This document shows, piece by piece, positions 9,312 to 20,453 of a stretch of DNA of 64,000 nucleotides. A model generated the notes under the pieces. It worked only from the letters and a program-made list of their open reading frames with translations. It ran no database searches and had not been told where the DNA came from. A program made the translations under genes and the position numbers. The stretch is from Cobetia amphilecti (GTDB taxonomy: Bacteria > Pseudomonadota > Gammaproteobacteria > Pseudomonadales > Halomonadaceae): assembly GCF_020217465.1 (NCBI RefSeq), contig NZ_CP084115.1, positions 4,092,001 through 4,156,000 of the forward strand. The letters run 5' to 3'. How positions within the stretch are numbered: the first letter of the stretch is position 1; every line of letters begins with the position of its first letter.

Positions 9312-11534
9312 TCAGCTCAGCACTTCCAGCTTGGCAAAGCCCAGCACCAGCCACTTGTCGCCTTCGCCCTCGAAGCTGATCTGCACGCGCGCGCGCTCGC
9401 CCTGGCCTTCGGCATTGATGACCACGCCTTCCCCGAACAGCGGATGCCGTACCAGGCTGCCGAGCGAGAGTGCCGGCATGTCGCCATTGGCCTCGACACT
9501 CTCCTGACGCGGACCGGAAGGACGGCGATTCGGCGTGGCGCGCTGGGTCGAGACCGGACGCGAGACCTGGCCACGCAGACGCACCTCTTCCATCAGCTCT
9601 TCCGGCAATTCACGCAGGAAGCGCGACGGCCGCTGGAAGGTCTCCTTGCCGTGCATGCGACGCAGCTCGGCGTAGGTCAGGTAGAGGCGCTGCATGGCAC
9701 GGGTGACACCGACGTAGCACAGGCGACGCTCTTCCTCGAGACGCCCCGGCTCCTCCAGCGACATCTTGTGCGGGAACAGCCCCTCCTCGACCCCGGCGAC
9801 GAATACCACCGGGAATTCGAGCCCCTTGGCGGAGTGCAGCGTCATCATCTGCACGCATTCCTCGCCTTCGGCGGCTTCGTGATCGCCGGCATCCAGCGCG
9901 GCTTCGGCGAGGAAGGGCTCCAGCGCCTCGGCCCCTTCGCTGGGGGCTTCCGGGTCCATGCGCTCGCCCTGACTGAAGGCGCGGCAGGCGTTGACCAGCT
10001 CCGAGAGGTTCTCGAGGCGCGCCTGGCCCTTCTCGCCCTTCTCGGCGGCGTGATGCTCACGCAGGCCGGAGACATGGATGACGTGCTCGACCAGCTCATG
10101 CAGCGCCATGCCGGCGGTGTCGTTGTCGAGGCCATCGATGATGTCGGCGAAGGCACGCACTGCGGTGGCGGCGCGTCCCTTGAGGGCGCCATCGGAGACC
10201 GCATCGCTCATCGCCTGCCACATGGTCAGGTTGCCGTAGCGTGCGCGCTCGCGCAGCTGCTCGACGGTACGCATGCCGATGCCACGCGCCGGCACGTTGA
10301 TCACGCGCTCCAGGGCGGCATCGTCCTCGCGGTTGTTCATCAGACGCAGATAGGCAAGCGCGTTCTTGATCTCGAGACGCTCGTAGAAGCGCTGGCCGCC
10401 ATAGATGCGATACGGCATGCCCTGGCGGATCAGCGTCTCCTCCAGCACGCGTGACTGGGCATTGGAGCGATACAGGATCGCGATCTCGTCGCGGCTGTAG
10501 CCATGCTCATTGACCAGTTCACGGATGGTATCGGCGATATAGCGCGACTCGTCGATGTCATTGAAGCCGGCGTAGACACGTATGCGCTCGCCGCGACCGC
10601 TGTCGGTCCACAGCTCCTTGCCCATGCGCCCGCCGTTGTGGCTGATCAGGGCGTTGGCGGCCTCCAGAATGGCGCTGGAGGAGCGGTAGTTCTGCTCCAG
10701 ACGCACCACGCGGGTGTTGGCGAACTCCTCGGTGAAGCGCTGGATGTTCTCGACCCGCGCGCCACGCCAGCCGTAGATGGACTGGTCATCATCGCCGACC
10801 ACGGTCATGCACTCGCGATCACCGGCCAGCAGCTTCAGCCAGGCGTACTGCAGGGTGTTGGTATCCTGGAACTCGTCGACCAGCAGGTGGGCGAAGCGCT
10901 CGCGGTAATGCGCCAGCAGGTGCGGCGTATCGCGCAGCAGCTCCAGCGAGCGCAGCAGCAGCTCACCGAAATCGACCAGGCCGCCGCGTTCACAGGCGAG
11001 CTGATAGAGCTCATACATCTCGACCATCTTGCCCATGTAGGCATCGCCATGGGTCTGCACCTGATGGGCGCGCAGACCTTCCTCCTTGCAGCCGGCGATG
11101 AAGTACTGGACCTGCTTGGGCGGCCAGCGCTCGTCATCGACGTTGTGCTCCTTGAGCAGCCGCTTGACCATGCGCAGCTGGTCATCGCTGTCGATGATCT
11201 GGAAGTGCTCGGGCAGGCGCGCCTCCTGCCAGTGGGTGCGCAGCAGACGGTGACTGATGGAGTGGAAGGTGCCGACCCACATGTGGCGCAGGCTGCTGCC
11301 ATTGAGCGCCTCGAGACGCGTGCGCATCTCCCGCGAGGCCTTGTTGGTGAAGGTCACCGACAGGATGGCGTAGGGCGAGAACTGGTATTGGTCCATCAAC
11401 CAGGCGATGCGGTGAACCAGCACGCGGGTCTTGCCGGAACCGGCCCCCGCCAGTACCAGCATGTTGCCCGGCGGCGCGGACACGGCCTCACGCTGATGCG
11501 TGTTGAGGTGATCGAGGAGGGGCGATTCGGACAT
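9312..11534 (-). CDS. uvrD: DNA helicase II UvrD (superfamily 1A)
   Basis: UvrD is a 3'-5' DNA helicase used in nucleotide excision and mismatch repair. The 740-residue length fits UvrD. Helicase motifs are seen in order: Walker A AGAGSGKT near residue 30, motif Ia TFTNKAS, motif II LVDEFQDTN, motif III GDDDQSIYGWRGA, motif IV VRLEQNYRS, motif V MTLHSAKGLEFPVVF and motif VI YVGVTRAMQRLYL. The C-terminal segment carries the small Tudor-like end (LGSLVRHPLFGEGVV). It stands alone between the TRAP gene and hexR, on the same strand as both. Confidence 0.95.
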   Translation of the reverse strand: MSESPLLDHLNTHQREAVSAPPGNMLVLAGAGSGKTRVLVHRIAWLMDQYQFSPYAILSVTFTNKASREMRTRLEALNGSSLRHMWVGTFHSISHRLLRTHWQEARLPEHFQIIDSDDQLRMVKRLLKEHNVDDERWPPKQVQYFIAGCKEEGLRAHQVQTHGDAYMGKMVEMYELYQLACERGGLVDFGELLLRSLELLRDTPHLLAHYRERFAHLLVDEFQDTNTLQYAWLKLLAGDRECMTVVGDDDQSIYGWRGARVENIQRFTEEFANTRVVRLEQNYRSSSAILEAANALISHNGGRMGKELWTDSGRGERIRVYAGFNDIDESRYIADTIRELVNEHGYSRDEIAILYRSNAQSRVLEETLIRQGMPYRIYGGQRFYERLEIKNALAYLRLMNNREDDAALERVINVPARGIGMRTVEQLRERARYGNLTMWQAMSDAVSDGALKGRAATAVRAFADIIDGLDNDTAGMALHELVEHVIHVSGLREHHAAEKGEKGQARLENLSELVNACRAFSQGERMDPEAPSEGAEALEPFLAEAALDAGDHEAAEGEECVQMMTLHSAKGLEFPVVFVAGVEEGLFPHKMSLEEPGRLEEERRLCYVGVTRAMQRLYLTYAELRRMHGKETFQRPSRFLRELPEELMEEVRLRGQVSRPVSTQRATPNRRPSGPRQESVEANGDMPALSLGSLVRHPLFGEGVVINAEGQGERARVQISFEGEGDKWLVLGFAKLEVLS

Positions 11535-11707
11535 GCAGGGCTCACCACAGGGCAGAGGAGTCGAGGAGCGGAGCAGCGTGAGATTCGCTGCCCCTGTTCA
11601 GGCATCCACCTTATCACAGCGGCCTGCCCTGCTCTTCCCCGCGCCGGCCTTCCTTGCACATACGTACCTTGCACTTGCCTTCAAGACAGATGATGCCCGG
11701 GCGGTGC

Positions 11708-12574
11708 TCAGTGGGTATCGAAGTCGTGGTCGTCGATGCGCAGGGTGGCGAGGCTCTTCTTGACCGCCTCCAGCTGCTCCTTGAGCTTGGGTCCGCGCGC
11801 CTTGGCGACTCCGACCGCCAGCGTATCGACGATCACCAGGTGCGCGATACGCGAGCTCATCGGGGTGTAGATCTCGGTGTCTTCGTGCACATCGATGTGC
11901 AGCGGCAGCGTGACTTCATCCGCCAGTGGCGAGCCACTCGGACACAGCCCGATGACGGTCGCGCCGGCGTCCCGCGCCAGACGCACGCTGGCGATCAGCG
12001 CCTTGGTGCGGCCGGTCTGGGAGATGGCCACCACCACATCGCGCGGCCCCAGCGTCACCGCTGACATGTTCTGCATGTGCGGGTCGGTGTAGGCGGCGGT
12101 GGAGATCTGCAGGCGGAAGAACTTGTGCTGGGCATCGTGAGCCACGGCGCCCGAGGCACCATAGCCGTAGAACTCGACCCGGCTGGCGGAGGCCAGCGAG
12201 TGGATGGCGCGCGCGACGGCTTCGGCGTCCAGACGGTCACGCACCGACAGCAGGGTGCCGATGGTGGAATCGAACAGCGAGTGCGAGAACTCGGCCACGC
12301 TGTCGGAGTCATTCATGGAGAACTGGGCGAACTGGGTGCCGGTGGCGAGGCGTTGCGCCAGCTGCAGCTTGAAATCCTGGAAGCCGGCAAAGCCCATTGC
12401 CCGACAGAAACGCACGACCGTCGGCTCACTGACCGATGACTCGCTGGCCAGATCGACGATCCGCATGTGAATCACTTCCTCCGGATGGCGAAGGACATAG
12501 CGTGCGACCTTTTGTTCAGAGCGGCGGAAATTCTCCATCCGGCTCCTCAGGTCGTCGAAGATGGCATGGCTCAC
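11708..12574 (-). CDS. hexR: RpiR/SIS-family transcriptional regulator, HexR-like
   Basis: HexR regulators control glucose and Entner-Doudoroff genes and are released by the intermediate KDPG. The 288-residue protein has the N-terminal RpiR helix-turn-helix (about 1-77; SVSEPTVVRFCRAMGFAGF) and a C-terminal SIS sugar-phosphate domain (about 125-265) with EFYGYGASGAVA and AISQTGRTKALI. Length and motifs fit HexR best, but no sugar-catabolism gene is adjacent to support the assignment. It is divergent from the small gene at 12741. Confidence 0.85.
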   Translation of the reverse strand: MSHAIFDDLRSRMENFRRSEQKVARYVLRHPEEVIHMRIVDLASESSVSEPTVVRFCRAMGFAGFQDFKLQLAQRLATGTQFAQFSMNDSDSVAEFSHSLFDSTIGTLLSVRDRLDAEAVARAIHSLASASRVEFYGYGASGAVAHDAQHKFFRLQISTAAYTDPHMQNMSAVTLGPRDVVVAISQTGRTKALIASVRLARDAGATVIGLCPSGSPLADEVTLPLHIDVHEDTEIYTPMSSRIAHLVIVDTLAVGVAKARGPKLKEQLEAVKKSLATLRIDDHDFDTH

Positions 12575-12740
12575 GGCACACTCCTTGCAGACTTCATGGG
12601 CATGCCTGAGCTTACGTCATCCCCCCAGGGGTGTCGCCTGCACAGGCAGGCGATAGTCACAATTTTGTCAAGTGAGCTATAGTAAAACGGTGTGGCGCCA
12701 GTGAAAGCCCACATCCTTTGGATGCCATGGAGGTCGAATC

Positions 12741-12965
12741 ATGCGTAATTCAGAGCAGGTAGATACGCTCAAGAAAGAGCTTCTCGATATTTTCATGACT
12801 CTCGGTGCCGACGAACATCAGGCCCGCAAGAAACAAAGCGCAGTCCGCCATCTCCGCGCCCGTCGTGGAATAGAATTGCACAACGAAATCAAGCGCCTAA
12901 GCGAGGATTTAAGCGACATCGAAGTGCTGGAAATGGATACTGAAAGCGATATCGACACCCACTGA
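12741..12965 (+). CDS. Small conserved-looking charged protein of unknown function
   Basis: This 74-residue frame starts at an ATG with a good ribosome-binding site (GGAGG, 6 bases ahead). The product is highly charged and predicted helical: a central basic stretch (ARKKQSAVRHLRARRGIE) is followed by an acidic tail rich in Asp and Glu. It vaguely resembles small Arg-rich pseudomonad proteins named after PA3496, but I cannot confirm that. There is no signal peptide or membrane segment. It is a single gene, divergent from hexR, followed by a GC-rich hairpin. Confidence 0.7.
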   Translation: MRNSEQVDTLKKELLDIFMTLGADEHQARKKQSAVRHLRARRGIELHNEIKRLSEDLSDIEVLEMDTESDIDTH

Positions 12966-12970
12966 TTCCA

Positions 12971-12996
12971 GGCGGGGAGGCGATACGCTCCCCGCC
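12971..12996 (+). terminator. GC-rich hairpin after the small gene
   Basis: GGCGGGGAG-gcgatacg-CTCCCCGCC forms a 9-bp stem 6 bases after the stop codon. The T-run is poor (a TTTT appears about 14 bases later), so termination is likely but not certain. Confidence 0.6.
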
Positions 12997-13468
12997 GATC
13001 AGTGATGTTTTCACGCTCTGATCCGCCAGGGTTCGGGCTCCATGCGACACCTTCCACCATCTCTTTCGAGCATGGTCGTACCCCCCTCTGGCGCAATTTC
13101 AGCATCATCCCCCCTGACTGAAGTGCCTTCTGCGCTGTCATGCCCGGTGTCCTGCTCATCAATCCCGAAATATTCGTTTTTTCTCACCTCATTTTCCGCC
13201 CCACCGCTCTTCTTCTGTTTGTCACATTTCTCCTCTATCGCGTGCCGCCATCATCCTTGATGCACCATTTCAGTGCGTATCCGCCGCCATGCGCCTCTCA
13301 ATACCTGAAACCAGGCTCACGCCTGATGGCGACTTTCCCTCTCGGAAAGGATGAATCTTCTATGTCAAACGAATGACAGACGACGGCCACGCAGCGCAGC
13401 GCTACCCAGCCATGACGCCTGCCAGGCAAGCACGCGACCGGGTTGAGATTCTCCAGGCTCAGAAACAG

Positions 13469-13497
13469 GAAAGGCCCACCGGATGGCGGGCCTTTCG
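13469..13497 (-). terminator. Terminator downstream of the NSS transporter gene
   Basis: GAAAGGCCC ... GGGCCTTTC forms a 9-bp stem with a nested ACC/GG pairing. It lies about 85 bases past the stop of the minus-strand transporter gene. Confidence 0.65.
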
Positions 13498-13544
13498 CAT
13501 TGCCTGCCATGACAGGCCTGAGGCATGTCATGGCAAGTGTTTCA

Positions 13545-13573
13545 CGAGATCTCTCTATATCTCTCGAGATCTC
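13545..13573. repeat. Two copies of the palindrome-containing CGAGATCTC
   Basis: CGAGATCTC occurs at 13545-13553 and 13565-13573, separated by TCTATATCTCT. Each copy contains the perfect 8-base palindrome GAGATCTC. They lie just after the NSS gene stop; their role is unknown. Confidence 0.6.
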
Positions 13574-13580
13574 ACTAGAC

Positions 13581-14948
13581 CTACAGGCTGGACGCGAACA
13601 CCACGACCACACCGATCGGGGCGATATAGCGCGCCACGAAGCTCCACAGCGAGAAGGCCGAGTCGCTCATGTTGAGCTGGCTGCGCACCTCGTCACGGCC
13701 CATGAACCAGCCGACGAAGACGATGGTCGCCAGACCGGTCAGCGGCAGCATCAGCTTGCTGGTCGCGTAGTCGAGCAGGTCGAAGATGGTCATGCCTTCG
13801 AACTTGGCGAACATACCCAGCGGCGCCACGTCACTCCACAGGTTGAAGGACAGGATGGTGGCGATGCCCAGCAGCCAGGTGGCGATACCCGCGACCCAGG
13901 CCGAGCCGACGCGCGACATCGGCGTCTTCTCTTCCAGCCATTCGACGATGGGCTCCAGCAGCGAGATGCCTGAGGTCCAGGCCGCGAATACCAGCAGCAC
14001 GAAGAACACCACGCCGAAGACTTCACCGCCCGGCATGTGGCCGAAGGCCAGCGGCAGGGTCTGGAAGATCAGGCCCGGGCCCGCGGCGGCGTCGAGGCCG
14101 TTGGAGAACACCACCGGGAAGATGGCCAGACCGGCCAGCAGGGCGATGACGGTATCCAGCACCACCACGACCAGCGCGGTACGCCCGATGTTGACGTCAT
14201 CGGACAGGTAGGAGCCGTAGGCCATCATGATGCCCATGCCCAGTGACAGGGTGAAGAAGGCATGCCCCATGGCCGCCAGCACGCCATCCTTGTCGAGCTT
14301 GGAGAAGTCCGGCGTCAGCAGCCAGGCGGCGGCATCAGCGAAGCCATCGGTGGTGGCAGCGTAGCCGACCAGCACGATCAACATCACCGCCAGCAGCGGC
14401 ATCAGGATCTTGGCGGCACGCTCCAGGCCACCGGCGACCCCGCCGGCCACGACCAGGATCACCATCAGCATGAAGGCACTGTGCCAGGCCAGCAGTGTGG
14501 TCGGGTCCCCCAGCAGACCGCCGAACAGGCTACCGGCCGTGTCAGAGGTCAGGGTTTCGAAACTGCCGCTGGCCGCGTCGGCGATGAAGGCCAGCGCCCA
14601 GCCACCGATGACGCTGTAGAAGGACAGGATCAGGTAGGCGCCGAGCACGCCGGCCACCCCGATCAAGACCCAGGCGGGACTGCGTTTGAGCCGGGCACTG
14701 ATGTGGCTCATGGTCGAGATGGGGTTCTTCTGCCCCAGGCGACCCAGCAGCCATTCCGACATCAGGATCGGCAGACCGATCAGCAGTATGCAGATCAGAT
14801 AGACGAGGACGAAGGCACCGCCGCCGCTCTCACCTGTCATGTAGGGGAATTTCCAGATATTGCCCAGACCGACGGAAGAACCGACGGCAGCCAGGGTAAA
14901 GGCCAGGCGAGAAGACCACTGTGCGTGGGAATGCGGTTTGGATGACAT
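13581..14948 (-). CDS. Sodium-dependent neurotransmitter symporter (NSS/SNF) family transporter
   Basis: These inner-membrane proteins use the sodium gradient to import amino acids or related solutes (LeuT fold). The 455-residue reading begins at the ATG at 14948, which has a good AGGGA site 5 bases ahead; a longer frame to 15002 lacks that support. The N-terminal hallmark AAVGSSVGLGNIWKFPY (about 17-33) supplies the substrate and sodium ligands of helix 1, followed by GGGAFVLVYL in helix 2, and about eleven membrane segments are visible. The substrate is not deducible. It stands alone and has a terminator downstream. Confidence 0.92.
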   Translation of the reverse strand: MSSKPHSHAQWSSRLAFTLAAVGSSVGLGNIWKFPYMTGESGGGAFVLVYLICILLIGLPILMSEWLLGRLGQKNPISTMSHISARLKRSPAWVLIGVAGVLGAYLILSFYSVIGGWALAFIADAASGSFETLTSDTAGSLFGGLLGDPTTLLAWHSAFMLMVILVVAGGVAGGLERAAKILMPLLAVMLIVLVGYAATTDGFADAAAWLLTPDFSKLDKDGVLAAMGHAFFTLSLGMGIMMAYGSYLSDDVNIGRTALVVVVLDTVIALLAGLAIFPVVFSNGLDAAAGPGLIFQTLPLAFGHMPGGEVFGVVFFVLLVFAAWTSGISLLEPIVEWLEEKTPMSRVGSAWVAGIATWLLGIATILSFNLWSDVAPLGMFAKFEGMTIFDLLDYATSKLMLPLTGLATIVFVGWFMGRDEVRSQLNMSDSAFSLWSFVARYIAPIGVVVVFASSL

Positions 14949-15298
14949 GTGAATCCCTGATTCGTCGCGAGGGTGCCAGTCGCTGGTAGCGACTTCGGAC
15001 ACCTTGTTGTGCTTGTTGCATCATGCTGCCAATGCGGACGGATCATCCGTGGCCAACACGATGGCGTCGCAGGATCACTGCTGTGGTGCTCCCGGCATTC
15101 ACGCTGACCGGATAGGTCGTGGGGAATGACAGGCAAGTGCCGATAGGCACGCCGGAACGGGCAGACTGCCCATCTCCGGTAAATATCGCCGAGGTAACGG
15201 CAACATGTGGCTAAAGCTACTCGATTGAGGGGCCATCTGCCAGCAAGCCACCATCAGACCATGGCCTCACAGGAGAAACCTCACGGCCAGGTGGAGCG
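14949..15298. other. Intergenic region upstream of the NSS transporter gene
   Basis: This 350-base region presumably holds the promoter of the minus-strand transporter gene. I see no convincing promoter pair, hairpin or open reading frame. Confidence 0.5.
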
Positions 15299-16201
15299 TC
15301 AGAACAGGCTGCCCTGCCCCTCTCCCGGAAAGGCCCCGATCAAGGGGCGGTCCAGTTTCGCCAGCACCTGATTGGCCAGCAGGCGTGCCAGCGCGGGCGC
15401 TGCCTTGTTGTCCGGTGTATGTACAAAGAGAAACGGGCTTTTCCCCTGACTTATCCACAAGAAAAGTCGCTCTACCCAGGGAGCGAACAGTGCCCGGTTG
15501 GTGGCTTCATCGTAATGACCGATGAAGCGCACCACGGGATGTTGTCCGCTGGAGAACACATGCAATGGGCGGTGAGGCTTTTCCGCGCGCGCCACCGCAA
15601 GGCCCGGATGCGCGGTGGTGGGGCCACTGAAGAGTGGACGCACATCCAGCATCACGCGATCGACTGCGTGAGTTATCAACAAGCGATTCAACTGTCGTTC
15701 CGCCTCGCCCTTGGCGAAGAATACCGGGTCGCGGGGCTCCACCGACCAGGCAAGCCCTGCTCCCTTCACCGACTGCAGAAATTGCTCGAGGCGTGGCAGG
15801 ACTTCCGCCCCGAGGTCACGCGGCAGCTGAATCATGATCGGACCGAGGCGGTCCTTTATCGGCGCCAGGCAATCGAGAAACTCCGCCAGCTCCTGCTCGA
15901 TGCCCTGCAGGCGCAATTCATGAGTCAGTCGGCCCGGCAACTTGAAGCAGAAACGAAAATTGGCCGGCGCCTGACGTGCCCAGCTGGCGATGGCAGCAGA
16001 CGTGGGTTGGGCATAGAAACTGGTATTGCCCTCGACGCTATCGAAGACCCGGGCGTAATCCGCCAGATGTTCCCGCGGGCCGCTGCCCGGCAGCAGGCTG
16101 CCGCGCCAGTCGTCATTGGCCCACATCGCGAGCCCGAGATGAAGATGCCCCGCCGAGTGCGAGGCATCCGACGGTGCGGAGGCTGCATGAAAATGGTGCA
16201 T
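15299..16201 (-). CDS. DUF72 (YecE-like) family protein
   Basis: DUF72 proteins are TIM-barrel-like and their biochemical role is unknown. The 300-residue protein shows family features: the N-terminal LGLAMWANDDWRGSLLP, DYARVFDSVEGNTSFYA, FCFKLPGRLTHELRL, IMIQLPRDLG, WSVEPRDPVFF and, near the C-terminus, FLFVHTPDNKAAP. No ribosome-binding site is evident ahead of the chosen ATG, so the first ~15 residues are uncertain. It is divergent from the YitT-type gene. A perfect DnaA-box sequence at 15451-15459 lies within its coding region and is probably coincidental. Confidence 0.88.
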   Translation of the reverse strand: MHHFHAASAPSDASHSAGHLHLGLAMWANDDWRGSLLPGSGPREHLADYARVFDSVEGNTSFYAQPTSAAIASWARQAPANFRFCFKLPGRLTHELRLQGIEQELAEFLDCLAPIKDRLGPIMIQLPRDLGAEVLPRLEQFLQSVKGAGLAWSVEPRDPVFFAKGEAERQLNRLLITHAVDRVMLDVRPLFSGPTTAHPGLAVARAEKPHRPLHVFSSGQHPVVRFIGHYDEATNRALFAPWVERLFLWISQGKSPFLFVHTPDNKAAPALARLLANQVLAKLDRPLIGAFPGEGQGSLF

Positions 16202-16431
16202 GAAGAGGCCAGAACTAGAGGAATATAAGGGTCAAAGAGCCAATAAGCCGAAGAATATCGTCTGCCAGAGCGACGTAAGCACAATAAAAACTGTCATCAC
16301 GGCGTGCTATGGTCCGCATCCTGCATGACACGTCAGCAAGCGGTCCACCCACCGCCCTGACTCCGCTTCCAGCCAGCCACAAGCCGCGCCGGAAGACACT
16401 CTTGTTGACTGCCCATACCCCGGAGCCTGTC

Positions 16432-17118
16432 ATGACTGCTTTCCAACGACTCATTCTGCGCGCCAGCGGCAGCCGCTCTCGCGCGGCAAATGCCATCACC
16501 CTGCGCAGCCTGATCACGCTCATCGAGGGCTGCCTGCTGGTGGCGCTTGGCGTACGCCTGCTGCAGGCCGGTGGCCTGCTGGTCAGTGGCACTGCCGGCA
16601 TGTCGTTGCTGGGTGCCGACCTGACAGCACTGAGCTTCGGCAGCCTGTTCTTCCTGATCAACCTGCCCTTCTACGGCCTGGCCTGGAAACAGCTGGGGCT
16701 GAATTTCACCCTGCGCACGCTGGGCTGCGTCAGCCTGCTCTCCGTGCTGTCCGATGTGCTGGCGGTCAGCTTGCCGCTGGGTGCCGTCAGCCTGCCGGTC
16801 GCGGCGATAGCCGCAGGCCTGTTGATCGGCCTGGGCATCACGCTGCTGTTTCGCGAGAACGCCTCGCTGGGCGGCCTGAACATTCTGGCACTGCATCTGG
16901 AGCGACGCTTCGGCATCCATGCCGGTCGCACCACCTTCGCCTTCGACCTGCTGCTGATCGCGATCGCCGCGCTGGTCTACCCCTGGCCACAGGTCATCTG
17001 TTCGGCACTGGCATTCGCGACACTGTCCTTCGTGCTGGGCCGCTACCATCGCCGCACGCCTCAGACTGCACAGCCTGCCTCACCGGCGCATGACAAGCAG
17101 GTGCAGACGGCTCACTAG
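16432..17118 (+). CDS. YitT-family membrane protein
   Basis: YitT/DUF161 proteins are multi-spanning inner-membrane proteins of uncertain function. The ATG at 16432 has a GGAG site 6 bases ahead and gives 228 residues with about six hydrophobic segments and the family motif [19 protein letters not shown] (about 143-161). The soluble DUF2179 domain found at the C-terminus of many members is missing; the protein ends in a short basic tail. Its last bases overlap the end of the convergent rluF-type gene by 4. Confidence 0.8.
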   Translation: MTAFQRLILRASGSRSRAANAITLRSLITLIEGCLLVALGVRLLQAGGLLVSGTAGMSLLGADLTALSFGSLFFLINLPFYGLAWKQLGLNFTLRTLGCVSLLSVLSDVLAVSLPLGAVSLPVAAIAAGLLIGLGITLLFRENASLGGLNILALHLERRFGIHAGRTTFAFDLLLIAIAALVYPWPQVICSALAFATLSFVLGRYHRRTPQTAQPASPAHDKQVQTAH

Positions 17119-18425
17119 CGGCGACCGCGTCCCCCATTGGAGGGACCGCTACCCTTGTACGAGGCGCCCTTGCCAGCCGAGCTGTTTTTCCCCGAGCTCG
17201 TGTTGCCGTAACTCTTGCTGCCGCCGCCCTTGTTGGCAGCGGTCTTGCTGTTGGCAGAGGCCTTGTTGACAGAGCCCTTGCTGTTGGCCGCGCCACGCTC
17301 ATTGCGGCCATCACTGGCATTGCCACGCGTGCGCGGCTTGAGTCCGCTGGCAAGCTTGCCGGCGCCGCCCGCACTCTTGCTGGCATTCCTGCTGGCACTT
17401 CTACCGTCGCTTCTGCCTTCCTGATTGCCACGCCCCGTGGTGCGCTCGTCAGAACGCTCGCGACGCCCTGCACCCTCCTGCTTGGCTCCTGAACGCTGGC
17501 CCGCACGGCGTTGATCAGCACCGCGCTGACGTGTCTCGCGTTTATCAGGGCTGCGCTGGCCGGATCCGCTCTTGCCGCCCTCATGACGTCGAGTCCCGCT
17601 ACGCCGGCCAGCGTCCGTATCCTGGGCGGCGCGCTGATGGCGCGCGGCCGTCGCGTGCTGGGAAGGAGGCGGTGCCGCCGCCAGGCGCGAGGCTTCCTCA
17701 GTGCCGCTGGAGCCCTCGATCATCTGCTGGATATCCGCCATCTCGCGCTGGGTGAGATACCGCCATTCGCCGACTCCCAGCCCGTCCAGGCTGACATTCA
17801 TGATGCGCACCCGCTTGAGCTTGAAGACCTCATAGCCCAGCGCCTCACACATGCGACGGATCTGACGGTTGAGGCCCTGGGTCAGGGTGATGCGGAACAC
17901 ATAGGTCGAGATCTGCTCGATGCGACACGGCTGGGTGATGGTGTCCAGAATCGGCACGCCAGCGGCCATGCGCTTGAGGAAGTCGCCGTTGATCGGCTTG
18001 TCGACCCGCACCACGTATTCCTTCTCGTGGGCATTGCCGGCACGCAGGATCTTGTTGACGATATCGCCGTCACTGGTCAGGAAGATCAGGCCATCGGAGG
18101 GCTTGTCGAGGCGACCGATCGGGAAGATACGCTTGGGATGACCGATGTAATCGATGATGTTGCCGTCGACATGGCGCTCGGTGGTGCAGGTGATGCCCAC
18201 CGGCTTGTTGAAGGCCAGGTAGACCGCTTCCTGCTTGGCTTTCAATGGCTTGCCATTGACCAGCACCTCATCGCCCGGCGCGACCTTGGTGCCCATTTCG
18301 GGCACGACACCATTGATGGTCACTCGTCCTTCGGCGATGTAGCGATCCGCCTCGCGTCGCGAGCAGAAGCCCGTTTCGCTGATGAACTTGTTGAGGCGGG
18401 TAAGCGATGCGTCGCGATCAGTCAT
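17115..18425 (-). CDS. rluF: 23S rRNA pseudouridine synthase, RluF type, with long basic tail
   Basis: The enzyme converts uridine to pseudouridine in 23S rRNA (RluF acts at U2604 in E. coli). An N-terminal S4 RNA-binding domain (about 8-60) precedes the RsuA-family catalytic domain, with the catalytic aspartate in [14 protein letters not shown] (about 104-117) and [17 protein letters not shown] (about 181-197). The core ends near residue 240. The remaining ~190 residues are low-complexity, rich in Gly, Ser, Ala, Arg, Lys and Asn, and absent from the ~290-residue E. coli protein. RluB/RluE-type specificity is possible, but RluF fits best. Confidence 0.88.
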   Translation of the reverse strand: MTDRDASLTRLNKFISETGFCSRREADRYIAEGRVTINGVVPEMGTKVAPGDEVLVNGKPLKAKQEAVYLAFNKPVGITCTTERHVDGNIIDYIGHPKRIFPIGRLDKPSDGLIFLTSDGDIVNKILRAGNAHEKEYVVRVDKPINGDFLKRMAAGVPILDTITQPCRIEQISTYVFRITLTQGLNRQIRRMCEALGYEVFKLKRVRIMNVSLDGLGVGEWRYLTQREMADIQQMIEGSSGTEEASRLAAAPPPSQHATAARHQRAAQDTDAGRRSGTRRHEGGKSGSGQRSPDKRETRQRGADQRRAGQRSGAKQEGAGRRERSDERTTGRGNQEGRSDGRSASRNASKSAGGAGKLASGLKPRTRGNASDGRNERGAANSKGSVNKASANSKTAANKGGGSKSYGNTSSGKNSSAGKGASYKGSGPSNGGRGRR

Positions 18426-18502
18426 GGCAGGTCACGTGCGTGCGCCGGGCGATGAACGCGCAGCGGACGGAAGGGGATAAGAAGGCAGGCGCACAGGATA
18501 CC

Positions 18503-18529
18503 AAAAACGGCAGCCCTGAGGCTGCCGTT
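18503..18529 (-). terminator. Terminator after glmS
   Basis: On the minus strand ACGGCAGCC-tcag-GGCTGCCGT is followed by a T run (A run at 18503-18507 on the plus strand). It lies about 65 bases beyond the glmS stop. Confidence 0.88.
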
Positions 18530-18594
18530 GGCACAATGAGACTGGGCTCATCTGCTGCTGCGCCAGATATGGCGCAGCCATCTTGCATCGCAGA

Positions 18595-20442
<1,848 letters not shown>

Positions 20443-20453
20443 GAGCGATCTCC

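Larger units (their letters stand above)
12966..13580. other. Gene-poor intergenic region
   Basis: Between the small gene and the NSS transporter gene there are about 600 bases. They hold the hairpin at 12971-12996, a pyrimidine-rich stretch around 13160-13230, the terminator at 13469-13497 and paired palindromes at 13545-13573. The open frames across it look like chance readings: no ribosome-binding site and no recognisable composition. Confidence 0.55.

Noticed and set aside
12818-13162. Minus-strand frame of 114 codons overlapping the small gene and its hairpin
   Set aside because: It runs antisense through the better-supported gene at 12741-12965 and has no ribosome-binding site.
13538-13553. 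TGTTTCACGAGATCTC as another partial parS
   Set aside because: Matches only 11 of 16 positions and lacks the palindrome's right arm.
15451-15459. Perfect TTATCCACA DnaA box
   Set aside because: It is a single copy inside the DUF72 coding sequence, so chance is likely.
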